Program-made: the position numbers and the translations under genes
Source: Echria macrotheca
Taxonomy: Eukaryota; Ascomycota; Sordariomycetes; Sordariales; Schizotheciaceae
NCBI GenBank assembly: GCA_030411725.1
Contig: MU839829.1
Location: forward strand, 1,364,001-1,428,000
Length of the DNA stretch: 64,000 nucleotides
Reading direction: 5' to 3'
Shown here: piece by piece, positions 1 through 11,500 of the stretch
Layout of the letters: every line of letters starts with the position of its first letter
Numbering within the stretch: position 1 is the first letter of the stretch
Notes under the pieces: model-generated
Database searches by the model: none
Seen by the model: the letters and a program-made list of their open reading frames with translations, nothing else
What the model was told of the DNA's origin: nothing

Positions 1-2076
1 ACTGCCCGGTTAAGGGGGAGCGGTACACCCTCGGGTCGGAACTAGTATGGAAGACCATGAATCATGGAAGGCGCCTGAACGGCTTTTGCCCAAAGAGATA
101 TCATTTCCTTCGACGCGGGGGTAGGGGGCTTTTCTTTGGGCGTGGGGCGATATCTGAGGGCGATGGCTCTGTCAGAGCCGGTTTCGGGAACATGAGCTGC
201 AGGCACACTGCAGTAATCCGGTCCCAGCCTCGTCTCGCCAACACGGTTTGTTCCACCGAGATGTTGTTTCTTGGCTTCCATCCTGCCATATCAGTCCAGG
301 CAGCCAATTCCGCCACTACCAGAGCCGCCGGACGGGACGGGCATGCGCAATGTATCGTGAACAAGGGAGGTTCTCGGGACAGGTTCGACGGTAGGATCAG
401 ATCCGGCGGGAATGTGACAGGCGTGGGCTCAAGCGTCGAGCAGATGTGCACTTTGCTCACCGCAAGTCAGTCGACGACAGACACGGGGCCATGCCGGGGA
501 AGCAGCAAGGTTGACAAGTGGGGATCCAAGGTGACAAACAAGGAAAAAAAGGGTCCTGGCAGACGATGCCGTGTCGATGCTCCGATGCCAGCTACGACAT
601 GTCGTTGGCTGGAATTCGCCACCGAAACCGTTGCGTCTAGCGGTTCTTTAAACCAGTGGCTCGTGTACGGGAAGCGCTTCGACCTGTAATTTGCTCTTTG
701 GGCGACGCAATCGGCCAGGGGTTGCCTCGTCAGGCTGGTGTAACCCGGGAATTGCGGGTGAGAGAAGGAGAGATGAGAAGGGACGGGGAATCCGCTCCTC
801 ATTCATTACTAAATAGCGAGTGTTACCGAGGACTGGCCACTAGTTCTCTGGCTCACCCGTGCTTCTTTCTCCGGCATATCTCGCATGCGACGCTCTCTCG
901 TCTATGCCTGTTTATTGACCCTCTGCATGCAAGCTTGACAGAGGCGTCTGTGTTGCAGGTTGCACACCAACACGATCTTCCCGATTGGGTCGAGGTCAGC
1001 CAGTTTCAAGCTTCAATCTCCGGTGTTTGTTGCTTTTGAACGACAAGTACGGCGGCTGTCCTGGGATACAGACCGGTATGGCAGAAGCTGCCATACCCCG
1101 TTGCCGACTAGTGGACGTCTAAATGCGGGAAGATCTGCCAACCTAGCCATCAGTCCATGCGCGGAATACAAACCGCCTACCTATAATGGCGCATACTTCC
1201 TCCTGTATGCCAGCGAAAGGGAGGGGTCGACTCCACGGATGTGTCAGTGCGGAGATATGCTTCCAAGTGTAGGCGGTTGCAAGTCTTCCTGACTGTTGAG
1301 ATCATGCGTCTCGCCGCCGGTGGCTGGCTGAGTGAGATATAAGAGGACAAGACTTCTTGTTGCGCCAGCCGCACCCGTCACACAGGGCCACCGCGCCAAA
1401 CTGCATGATACTAAGCCATGGATCTGGACGTGACATGATATATCGGGAAAGGAGCTTGTCTGATCGGACAACTAGCGCCGTTCAGTGGTTTGCAACTAGC
1501 AAACACGGCGCAGCTTGAGCTGCCGAGCTGCTAGCCACACGTGAGGGACGGGCCGCTGGTGATGGAGGTGCGGCTGGCAAGCAGAAGGGACGGCATGCAG
1601 GAGCTTCTGTAATCAGTCAGTCATGTTGCAGAGCTTGACGTGATCGCATTACCAACTAGTCTTCAACTTGCAGCAGACACCGCATCGTTACCTAACAATC
1701 TCGATGGTCGCTTTCGAGCAAAAGTCGTAGGAAATAGTAAGAAAAAGACGGAGCTGTTTTCAGCGGCTACATTGATTGGAGTGGTCTGAGAGAGCTCCCA
1801 TTCGAGGTGTTTGGGAAGCTGCTTTGCTTGTCCCGCGGATGTAACTTCCGCCGCCTCCGCCACTGCAGCCATGCTTGACTCTGATTGCCCGCAGCGCGGT
1901 CTGCACGGTCCACGCGACGCGATCGATAACGTCGAGCATCCACACATCGACTCTCGGCTCTCCCCTCTCCCCCGCCTTCCCTGCCGACCGACGACAAGTG
2001 TATCTCGCAAACCAGGTCGGACTAAGGTAACGGACCCGAAGATGCACAGTACCATCCCTCACGCCGTCTGCCCCCG
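1..2076. other. Intergenic/unassigned sequence at the left edge
   Basis: No gene can be supported here. The open frames present (the longest about 210 codons at 57-689 on the plus strand) show neither the C/G-ending codon preference of the recognised genes nor any known motif. The last few hundred bases presumably hold the promoter and leader of the polymerase eta gene. The left end may also belong to a gene whose body lies outside the window. Confidence 0.5.
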
Positions 2077-4149
2077 ATGCCTTCCCCGCCCCGATTCTTC
2101 CGGGATTCGTCCCCCGCGGGCGCACCCGGTCGCACGAGATCCCAGTTCACCTACCGTCACCTTTCGCAGCTGGCCTCGAGCAGCACCACATGCCCGCTCC
2201 GGGTCATCGCCCATATAGATCTTGACTGCTTCTACGCCCAAGTGGAAATGGTGCGGCTCGGGGTCAGCGAGGATAAACCTCTGGCTGTACAGCAATGGTG
2301 TGTACAATCCGCCCTATTCGCTGAAGACCGCCGACGGATGCTGACCGTGTCGTCAAGGCAGGGCCTAATTGCGGTCAATTACCCTGCTCGTGTCTTCGGA
2401 ATCGGCCGCCACTGCACTGTTACCGAGGCCAAGAAGCTCTGCCCTGACTTGATTGCCCAGCATGTCGCAACTTGGAGATTCGGGGACGACAAGTGGTTTT
2501 ACCATTCTGATGCAGCCGAACACATAGCTACAGACAAGGTGTCTCTCGACCCCTACCGGCTGGAGTCGAGGAAAATCTTCGCTACGATCAAGGAGCAGCT
2601 TCCTTCACACCTGCAGGCGGTTGAGAAAGCGGGCATTGACGAAGTCTTCCTTGACTTGTCAGCCCATGTTCACGCCATTCTCCTGGAGCGGTTCCCTGAG
2701 CTGGCCGGGCCACCTCCCTACAATGACCCCACAGAACAGCTCCCCATGCCGTCAACCACTGCCCTCGACTGGCAAGCAGATGCGCTGGTAGACGTGAATG
2801 AAAACGCAGAGCTCGTTGATCCGGACTGGGACGACGTGGCTATGCTCATCGGATCCGAGATCGTACGCGATGTACGGCAGGCGATCAGGGAGAAACTGCA
2901 TTACACATGCTCAGCCGGCATCGCCAAGAACAAACTACTCTCCAAGCTAGGGTCTGCGCACAAGAAACCCAACCAGCAGACGGTGATTCCGAACCGCGCG
3001 ATACAACACTTTCTGTCTGGCTTCAAGTTTACCAAGATGCGAAACCTCGGCGGTAAGCTTGGTGAAGAAGTTAGCCGTGTCTTCGAGACAGACCAAGTTA
3101 GCGACCTGCTCTCGATCACCGTCGAGCAGTTCAAACTGAAGCTCGGCGACGATACTGGAACCTGGGTATATAATACGATCCGAGGAATCGACACCAGTGA
3201 GGTAAACGCCCGCACGCAGATCAAGTCGATGCTGTCGGCCAAGTCTTTCCGTCCAAGCGTCACGACAGTCGAGCAAGCCACGAAATGGCTAAGAATCTTC
3301 GCCGCCGATATCTTCTCCCGCCTAGTTGAGGAGGGTGTTCTGGAGAACAAACGGCGTCCAAAGACTATCAACCTTCACTTCCGACATGGCGGCCAAACCC
3401 GATCCCGCCAGGGCCCTATACCCCAAGGTCGGCCGCTGGAGGAGGAAACGCTGTTCGAACTCGCCAAGAGCCTTCTCAGCCAGATCGTTCAAGAAGGTGA
3501 TGTGTGGCCTTGTTCCAACCTAAGTCTTAGTATTGGGGGGTTCGAGGAAGGTATCACCGGGAACATGGGCATCGCCGCCTTCCTTGTCAAAGGCGAGGAG
3601 GCCCAGGCTCTCAGATCAGATGCGCGGTCACCCGTAGCGGAGGACGATGGCCGTCCGGCGGAGAAGCGAAGACGGACCGACGACGGCGGAATACAGCGGT
3701 TCTTCATGAAAAAGGAAACGTCATCCGACCAAGCCAGCGAAGCCCCCGAGCTGGGCTCCCAGCATACCCGGGCGAGGAATGGGACGGGTGACAGCTCGGG
3801 TTCCTCGGCGAGGGATGTAACCTCGGGCGTGATTGTGAACCCGAAAGGCTCGAGAATCGACGAGTCGGACGACGGCGGCAGAAACCGCGAGGATACACTA
3901 GCATTGTGGCTCAGATGCCCTCGTTGCGATGCCGGCTTTGAAGATCCGGATGCACTCCAGAGCCATGAGGATTGGCACTTTGCCAAAGACCTCCAAGAAG
4001 AAGAACGTGGCAGCAGGACACTCGCTGACCGGCCTGCGCCTGCATCGTCTACACGGACCGGCGCGTCCAGGAATGCATCTGCGCCTCCTAAGCGACCCGG
4101 GCGACCCAAGAAGACCGAACGAGGCCAGAGCAGGCTCAATTTTGGCTGA
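2077..4149 (+). CDS. RAD30: DNA polymerase eta (Y-family translesion polymerase)
   Basis: Y-family polymerase that copies past UV dimers and other lesions in the nucleus. The N-terminal palm shows IDLDCFYAQVEM near residue 46, carrying the first metal-binding aspartate, and the second catalytic acidic pair lies in GIDEVFLDLS. The finger segment GLIAVNYPARVFGI follows the first motif. The tail carries a PIP-like GIQRFF motif, a UBZ-type C2H2 zinc finger (CPRCDAGF, then HEDWH) near residue 595, and a terminal QSRLNFG that resembles a second PCNA-binding motif. An intron is predicted at 2298-2357 (60 nt, donor GTGTGT, branch CTGAC, acceptor AAG). Removing it joins PLAVQQW to QGLIAVNYPAR, which fits the family, and leaves about 670 aa. 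The intron has no stop and is a multiple of three, so it can be misread as coding. The chosen ATG precedes a plausible RSQFTYRHLSQL fungal leader. Confidence 0.95.
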   Translation: MPSPPRFFRDSSPAGAPGRTRSQFTYRHLSQLASSSTTCPLRVIAHIDLDCFYAQVEMVRLGVSEDKPLAVQQWCVQSALFAEDRRRMLTVSSRQGLIAVNYPARVFGIGRHCTVTEAKKLCPDLIAQHVATWRFGDDKWFYHSDAAEHIATDKVSLDPYRLESRKIFATIKEQLPSHLQAVEKAGIDEVFLDLSAHVHAILLERFPELAGPPPYNDPTEQLPMPSTTALDWQADALVDVNENAELVDPDWDDVAMLIGSEIVRDVRQAIREKLHYTCSAGIAKNKLLSKLGSAHKKPNQQTVIPNRAIQHFLSGFKFTKMRNLGGKLGEEVSRVFETDQVSDLLSITVEQFKLKLGDDTGTWVYNTIRGIDTSEVNARTQIKSMLSAKSFRPSVTTVEQATKWLRIFAADIFSRLVEEGVLENKRRPKTINLHFRHGGQTRSRQGPIPQGRPLEEETLFELAKSLLSQIVQEGDVWPCSNLSLSIGGFEEGITGNMGIAAFLVKGEEAQALRSDARSPVAEDDGRPAEKRRRTDDGGIQRFFMKKETSSDQASEAPELGSQHTRARNGTGDSSGSSARDVTSGVIVNPKGSRIDESDDGGRNREDTLALWLRCPRCDAGFEDPDALQSHEDWHFAKDLQEEERGSRTLADRPAPASSTRTGASRNASAPPKRPGRPKKTERGQSRLNFG

Positions 4150-7088
4150 GGGGATTTATGCAACACGGTGCAGCAAAACAACATCTTTGGCTCGACGATA
4201 AGGGGGTGAACTAAACGGTCCGATCGCAATCCCGGGAACTCGCCGGATCGGCAGACATGAACTCGTCTTCGAAGCAGGTGTTCCAGGCGGATATTCCGAA
4301 TACATCCTCTTTGGTTCGCCAGCGTCGATTTCTTTCCGTGCGAGTATTCGAGATGCATGTTCACGGGACGGCCAGGCTGGCTTACCTCAAGCTACTCCAT
4401 TATGTAGCCCGTCTTGGGCAGTCTGGGGATTCCCTCCTGGGACGGAGCTTATCGTTCTTCCCAAGACCCGCTTTTGGGTTGAATTCAGGAACAGAGACCA
4501 ATCGAGGCTTTCATGGGACCGGGGAGCGTCGCTTCCGCATCCCCCCTCGCGACACATCTGCGCCTGGAGTGCGTTTTCCGGGGCTGCAACCGAACGGAGA
4601 CGCATCTTCGAAAGCAGGGCGACGTGGCCAATGTTTCGTCGAGATATGACGTGCGGCACCGCAACCCATCTCCAGACTGCAAGGGCATGGAACAAATAGG
4701 AAGGGGCCCGGCTCTCTGATAAGCCAGGAATGCTGTTCGGCCATCCGAAAAGCGGTAAAGAATCAACATTGGACGGCAACGACGCTGATCCAGGTTTGTC
4801 GCGAGGTGGTCCTGCGTGGTTGTTCTTTATGGTTCTTGGTGTTCATTTTGGCAAACGGTCGGTAGGGCGAATTCAGGCACCCAAGGACAAGCCAGGTCGC
4901 CTTACCTGCCTGTCGTCTTAACATCCCGGCCGGTCGTTGGTGGTGATTGGCCGGGCCCGGCCCGCAGGAGGGGGGTTGGGCCTCGAAGACGCATTGGTAC
5001 CCGACGAGCCAAATTCCCCAATCCCGTCATCGACCTCACGCACTTTGTCACTAGCCCGATGCAGATGCCCCAGATCGAGAAGTGGACGACGTTCATATGG
5101 AGAACCCGAGTGCGATTCCGGTAGGTTTTTTTTCAAGCTGATGCCCATGTCTCCGCCTGCACGAGAACACAGAGAGGTTTTCGCCAGGCCAATCGCTTAT
5201 CATTTGCGACCGCTTGGGACAACCCCATGATCTGGCAGGCAAAGTTGAATCCGTCCACTTCTCAGGCCGTGATGGGTGCCTGCCAGCAAGGTGGGCACTC
5301 GTCCTCCTCAGCCATCTGGACAAACAATGCTAGCTAGCAACAGCATGCCATGCAATGCCAGGAAGACACTCCTTGTCGTCTTTCCTGTGTTAGACGTCGA
5401 GATAGCAAACTCTGTAGAGCGACCGCTTCCACGCTTCGACATAAATTCCGTGCGTGTGGGAATCTGAGCGATACAAATGCCACTTCCCTGAAGGGTCCGT
5501 TTCCGGTGCCTCGTCTCTCGTCTGAAACTGGGTGACTGGCTTCTGGATGCCCAAATCGGGACACCGATTCCTCACCAATCCAGGACCGAAGTCTGCCGTT
5601 CCTACTGTTGCAGGCAACAGTCTCGGTTCTCCTTTCAGACAGACCACACACTCCGGCACCGTTCTCCCACTGATTGACACCCACACCTTGTTCAATCTTT
5701 CCGGTCTCCTTGAGCGGAACCGCCCATCCACACCACGAGTTCCCCTGAGTTGCACCGCCATCTCCAACGGTTTTCAGCCAGCCTCTACCGTTTGCGTTCA
5801 TTCACGTTCACGGTCCCTTATCTCCTGGTGAAAGACGACCGAACAAAACGTCAAGTGCCTCGGTGGTTGTTCAAAGTCAACTGCTGCCTCCATTGCTCCT
5901 GCCCAAATCCCTAACATCACGACGTCCCTCTGCCCCGCACTTCCGGTGCGATTTTCTTCGACATCGCGTCAGAAGTGCACCAATTCTCCGGTTTTCTGTC
6001 ACAGGTTCGAATTCTTTGGTCAAGCTCGAATCTCTCGCCGCTCCGTTTCCCAGGCTACTCCGCCTTCAGGCTGCCTTCGGCCATCTTCCTTGTCCAGTGG
6101 CACGAGTGGTTACCGTCAGCTCTGATCGCCTGCCTGCTGCAGCTGGCCAGCCAGCACTCAACCAACCAGACGGTCCCACGGCAGCGACAGACCACACAGC
6201 TCACGCAGCGGCGAAAATCTCTGAGACTGCGTCCTTTTCTGCAGCGCTGGATCTGTGGAGCCTCACCTGACACCGTGTTCGTCTGTACACGGCCGCACCT
6301 TGGCCTCGTCGACGTAGTGTAGGGTTTTCCAATTCTCGTGGCCGCGAGGCTTCGATTCCAACAGAGTCGGTCTCCACGTGCGGGACTGCGAGAAATCCCC
6401 TCTCCTGTGGCGACGCGTGGATCGGCAGAGGCGGCGTCCTATTGGTCGGCGCACCGCCTTGGGAGTGAACTGCCCCAGATCAGGCTTGAGGCATTGGACC
6501 AGTCGTCGTGGGACGGCTCGTCTTGGGCTGCTGCAGGTGTTTTGCGGCCAGTCGTCGCATCTGCTTGCCACCAGACCAACACGCCGACCCCTTGGCCGGT
6601 GTCGCGCCGTGGACCTACCAGACGCTGCAGACACGGCGCACGGCGCAGCCAGCCAACTGGGAGACGCCGTTTCCGCCTTGTCCGACTGCCCAACGGAGGC
6701 AAAAAGTGGCTAAGACGACCGTGAACGACCACTGCCGTTGCAGCCAGCAGTTGCGGTCGCAGGCCGCCAGTCACCCCCGACTTGACGGACCCACACCTGC
6801 CAGCCCAACCCCAAGCGCCGGGTGCTCCCTGGCCCCTGGGCCTGGCTGCTGCTGCCCATTTCTTCCTCCACCACCCGCCCTCTCCCTCCTTCGCCTCTGT
6901 TCCATCTTCTTTCCCTCCTGTTTTCCTGGTCCGCCGCCGTGCCGGTTCCTCCCCACCACGCTCGCCGATATCTCGTCCGTCTCGACACACATCCTCCCCC
7001 GGGTCTCTTCCTCCTGCTCCCGGCTTCGCGAGCTCGCTTCTCTTTTTCCGTTTGTTTGGTGCCGGCTTTGACGTCCACAACACACACC
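4150..7088. other. Intergenic region with pyrimidine-rich leader upstream of rfeG
   Basis: No coding region can be supported. From about 6730 to 7080 the plus strand becomes strongly C/T-rich (for example 6847-6930). This is typical of the promoter and 5' leader of a filamentous fungal gene, and it leads directly into the ATG at 7089. The rest contains only short open frames without codon bias. Confidence 0.5.
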
Positions 7089-8545
7089 ATGACAGGTCGA
7101 CCAGCCCGAGGGCCGCCGCCAGCGGCCCCGATTCCCGCCCAGGCCCGACAGAACGAGTACTTCGTGCCTCGCGACGGTATCGACCGAGAAGTCATCACTT
7201 CGGACATCTGCAGATATCTGGGCAACGATGCCCTTGTCCGACCCGGCACCTACGAGGTACGCTCTTGTTGTCGGTTGTGCCTCGGGGGCGCGCCAGCGGT
7301 GAAACCCCGTCGCTAACAGCAGTTCTTCGTTTAGTCACAAGATGGCCGTGTCACGCAGGGCTACTTCATCACGGCCTATCGAAATCTAACTTCAGTGAGT
7401 TTTCTCATGGGTGATGCCTCAGTACGCAGTTGCTGAGCACGTCGTCGCAGGCTATGATTCAGGATCTCAAGGCCGACTCGGCCCGATGGGAGCAAGAAAG
7501 GCGCGCTGCAGCCAGAACTTCAGGCGGTGGTGCTGGAGGTACAATGCACTTGAGCCATCCGAATGGCATATTGAGGAGAGGCTCTAACTCACCCACAGGC
7601 GCACGGGAGCAACCGCGCGGTTCGGACTACGTGTCGTGGAAGAACCGGCAGCTCGACAGCTCTTCCTACAGTGCACCCCCGGGAGACCGCATGGACATTG
7701 AGTATTCATCCCCTCCCAATGTGGTCCAACAACCCTATGGTTCCGCCCCGTACGCTGCAGCGCCGGCGCAAGGTTATCCGCCGGCCCCTTACCAGCCCCC
7801 GGTTCACGGCGGCGCTGCCCCGTATGCCCAGCCCGGACCCTATGGATATTCGAACCAACCGCCGACCCAGTACTCCCCGGGACCCCCGGCCACTGCTGAC
7901 AGGTACCCCGCCATGGCGGCTCCTCCTCCTATTGCTCAAGTGTACCCTCCTCAGGATGCTGCCTTTGTCCACGGGTCAAATTACCAAGCCCAAGGCTATC
8001 CGGCCCCTGGACCTAACAGGATGACTCCCATGTCCATGTCTTCCGCTCCCCCGTCCAGAGCGTTTAACTCTACCGCAGGTGCTCCCGGTTACCCAGAACC
8101 TGATGCCTTTGGCGGCTACGGTTCCGCAGCCGGCAACCCGGTCAATACCATGCCGTTTCAGATGTCAGGCCTTCCCAACCCTGGCGATCCCGTCTATGGT
8201 CGTGCTCCAGGGCCTGGTGGTGCGTATACCACCACAACAACAAACCCACCCCCGGCTGCGTCTGACGATCTAGGTTCCCCTGCAGGTACGGCGCCCCCAA
8301 GGCAAGGCTACAGCGCTGGCCCGGAGCAACAATTTGATGAACGACAGAGCCCGTCCCTGCCCAGCGCTTCGACGCCCACCAACGGCAACCCGTCCCAAAT
8401 ACCTCCCGGTGGCCCGCCACCCGCTCGCCGTGACGCCGACAGAGGAGACCGCGATCGCGACCCTCGAGACCACCGAACCCGCCGGGCAGAACCAGAAGAC
8501 CGACACGCAGCCGACCGGGCCAGGCATCGGCATAGCCATCGCTAG
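7089..8545 (+). CDS. rfeG: RfeG-type putative transcription factor
   Basis: Matches the conserved ascomycete family usually named transcription factor RfeG. The signature runs QNEYFVPRDGIDREVIT, then DICRYLGNDALVRPG, GYFITAYRNLT and MIQDLKADSARWEQER. Exons are 7089-7256, 7335-7394, 7451-7538 and 7599-8545, giving about 420 aa. Intron 1 (78 nt) and intron 2 (56 nt) sit exactly between conserved blocks, both phase 0. Intron 3 (7539-7598, 60 nt, GTACAA donor, CTAAC branch, CACAG acceptor) is in frame and stop-free, so keeping it would give a 440-aa form. After the conserved N-terminal 110 residues the protein is low-complexity and rich in Pro, Tyr, Gly and Ala, followed by a charged Arg/Asp/His tail. 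No classical DNA-binding fold is visible. The name comes from the family, and the biochemical role is not evident from sequence. Confidence 0.85.
7539..7598 (+). other. Predicted in-frame 60-nt intron of rfeG
   Basis: The segment starts GTACAA, has CTAAC 15 nt before its end and finishes CACAG. It is a multiple of three without a stop, so it also reads as 20 extra residues. I favour splicing because all three signals are present. RNA evidence would decide. Confidence 0.6.
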
Positions 8546-11500
8546 CAGCAAGACGCTGCATGTCTCAGCTTGACCTCCCTCCCAGGCTCAACCAGAAACC
8601 TCCAGGCCTCGCCGTGAGAGTCCTCCTCGTTAATCTTGCTAATACCACTGGCCCGGAGTTCTTGCTTGCTTTGATCTGTCTCGTTTTTTCTTTTACAACT
8701 CATTTCTTTCCCGGATTCGGCTGCCCGGCGTCTTTTGCTTTTTGACATCATCCACGGAATAGACTCGGGACATGAGGTTGGCGCAAACTCGTCTAGAGCT
8801 GCAAGTCGCATCTCTCTGCAATTTTGGACCCATGAGCTCTCTCGGCTGCTCAGCTTTCGCCATCATGGCAACTCGTTCGACCTTACACGTTCCTCTCTGG
8901 ATACCACAACCAACCCAGGATCCTCTGTCAATGGACTCTTCTTTCTGTGCGGCCGGCCTACTTCAAGGATCAACCCCTTGCGGATGATGGCATACATCGT
9001 GCGATGATTATGCTTATCGCGGTCTCCTTCTCATCTGCTGTGCTTGTTTTTTTCCGCAAGAGGCAAGGTATGGAGGTGCATGATACCAAGGATCGGAATC
9101 CGCAAATGGACTCGGGAACGAGCGGCTGAGCCAATCTGTTGTGGCTTTTTTTTTTTCTGCGGATGAGCTATCCCTTGCTGTCTGGATTGGCTACCAGGGC
9201 GATTCCTCCCCCCTGTGGGACTCTCTCGCACCTTGGATCCTTCTCTCTCCCCAGAAGCGCTCGTTCTATGACATGTGTGCCCAATTCCAACCAGCTGGAG
9301 GGCGAAGGCCACGGCCGGACAGCAAGGTGAGTGAGCTTTTGGATGTGTATGTATCAGTGAGCCCGTCGGAGCACAAATGCGCTATTCCGCTTCGCCAACT
9401 CGGCCTCTATCTTGTCGACAAAGTGAACATTGACTTTACTGACCACAAACAGAATGGGATTGACGTGAGGATCTTCTGGACCCGGACTTTACGAACCATG
9501 GTTGTCAAACTTTCCTTCCCAGGGCTTTGTCGCTGGCTTCTCATCTTCTCGCCTTGATCAACATCTTTCTGCCACACGCAGTCTCTCATTCCGGACCATC
9601 TTTGTCCTACCTGGTTTGCGCCAACGTCTGCCCGTGTGGCGACTGTGGACAGGAGGGCATAATAGCCCGACTGTCAGACACATGACATTTACCCTGTTTC
9701 GACAGATCACGGTGCTCCAAGCATCTGCGTAAGGCTTGGTAAGGCCGACCATCCACCTTCCTTGCTTCAACGGCCCTCATCGGGAATCCCATTTCAGGCA
9801 GCGTCGTCCCTCTGGCATTTTTTTTCTGCTGGTGGTCGTCGCAATTTGTTCACTGTTGATTCCAGCGGTTCGAATGGTTCTCCGTCCAGGTGGAATTCCC
9901 TTTCACTCGGCCCCAGGTTATGGAACAAACAACGGATACCAGCAACGGACACTTGTTCAATGATTCGCCATTTCCTGGCCTCCCGTTCCATGGCTTCTAC
10001 AAGTGTGGCACCACAGCTAGGCACCAACTGTCTCGTGCATTTAATATCACCCATGGATTCGTCTTTTGATCCGCTAGGTCTTCTCGTTTGCTTGTCCGGA
10101 CTCTCCACATGGACTCTCCCTGGTCTGGTTTCCCACAGTGCTCAACGGTCTCAAATATCACACCAGGAACCGATACCTTGGCATGCACTTTCTCATCAGA
10201 TGGCCGGGCGTCGTGAGAGATGGGGTATATTGTCAGTCCATTCGTCTCCATACTTCCCATCTTTCTCCTCTTTACAGCGTCGGCAGAATATACATACGCC
10301 CGAGAGAACAACTCTCGCACTCATGTGGTGTCAGGACTCATACTAATCCGTACCTTTAGAGTGTCTGTGGTTTCTAGAGAAGGACCGGCGTACAGCGCAC
10401 TGCTTCATTCTGGATGTTATCATTCGTGTCGGCTTTACCGTACTTCTCCGCATTGGGGAGCCGGGTGTCTATTCTTGAGTTTTGTGTTTTGGGTCCGCAG
10501 AAGTTTCGTGGCATTTTCCTAATTATCTGGGTTATTGGCGGATGGATTCACAGCGGCCGGGCAGTCAGCAGAGACGATTTACGAATTTCCTACTAGTTTT
10601 GCATGTGGCCTTCAAGAACGGCGGAAGTGGTAACACTGCGAAGCAACGGCGCCGGTAGTACATATGTATTTGTTACGTTACGCAGAGATGGCATGTGATA
10701 CCAAGGATTTAGGGAGAATGCAAAATTGAAGTTATCTTGGGTCAATTTTTGAGAACGATGCTAAAAGATATCAACCGCGCTGGTGTCATGTGAAGCTGAA
10801 TGTGCGTCGGTGCTTCCCAACGCTCCTGACTAGGGTTCCCCCTGGTGGTTGGGCAGCTTGTGTTGACGCCTAACTCACTGTTTGTGTTGCTCCAGGCTAA
10901 TTCTGGGTTCATATGATACGACGAAACGAAGACTAGACTGGGTCCGTACGTGGAACTCAACCGAAGAGCGACGAAAGGAAAGGCAAGGCTGTGTGCGCTG
11001 TGCGTAGTTAGACCGGCGCGACCCTCTGCAACCTTTTTAGTTTCCGTCCACACATCATCATCACGTTGCTCCGCGTGGAGAAACGATAGATGGAGGTTTG
11101 AGCCTTCCCAACCGGACTAGGCAAAAACACTTGGCTAATATGTTTATTTGTTATTTTTACTACGACATGTTTCGTGTTGTGTGTTATGGGAGGGGGTTTA
11201 GAGAGTCTAGAACTAGGTCTAGATAGGGGGGGTGGGTGCGAACGAGTTTCGAGACATGATCGACGAGACACACGGGTTATATACGTGGATACCCTCAATA
11301 TTTTAGGGGTCTCTCTCAGGTCCCTCTCTCGGGAGAAAGGAGAGAGAGGTCTGTCTGTTGTGGGTTGGGTGAGAGGGGAAGGTAGTGAGGGAGGGAGGGG
11401 TGGTCTCATGTGTCTCCCGAGACAAGAAAGGGGGCGTGAGCTTCCCATGTGTCTGAAAATCTCCGCCTAAAAAAGGTCTCCAAGCAACTTGTTCGACAAT

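Noticed and set aside
57..689. 210-codon open frame near the left edge
   Set aside because: No motif, no C/G third-position bias, and overlapping open frames on both strands of similar quality.
6000..6020. GGTTCGAATTC, resembling a tRNA B box
   Set aside because: No A box or pairing T-stem and acceptor stem around it. A similar word near 9865 fails for the same reason.
6439..7083. Long minus-strand open frames opposite the pyrimidine-rich leader of rfeG
   Set aside because: They arise because a C/T-rich leader has few stops on its complement. The products are low-complexity Gly/Arg/Glu.
9141..9557. Open frame downstream of rfeG
   Set aside because: No good ATG at its start, homopolymer-rich beginning, and it runs through an intron-like segment. 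Better explained as non-coding.
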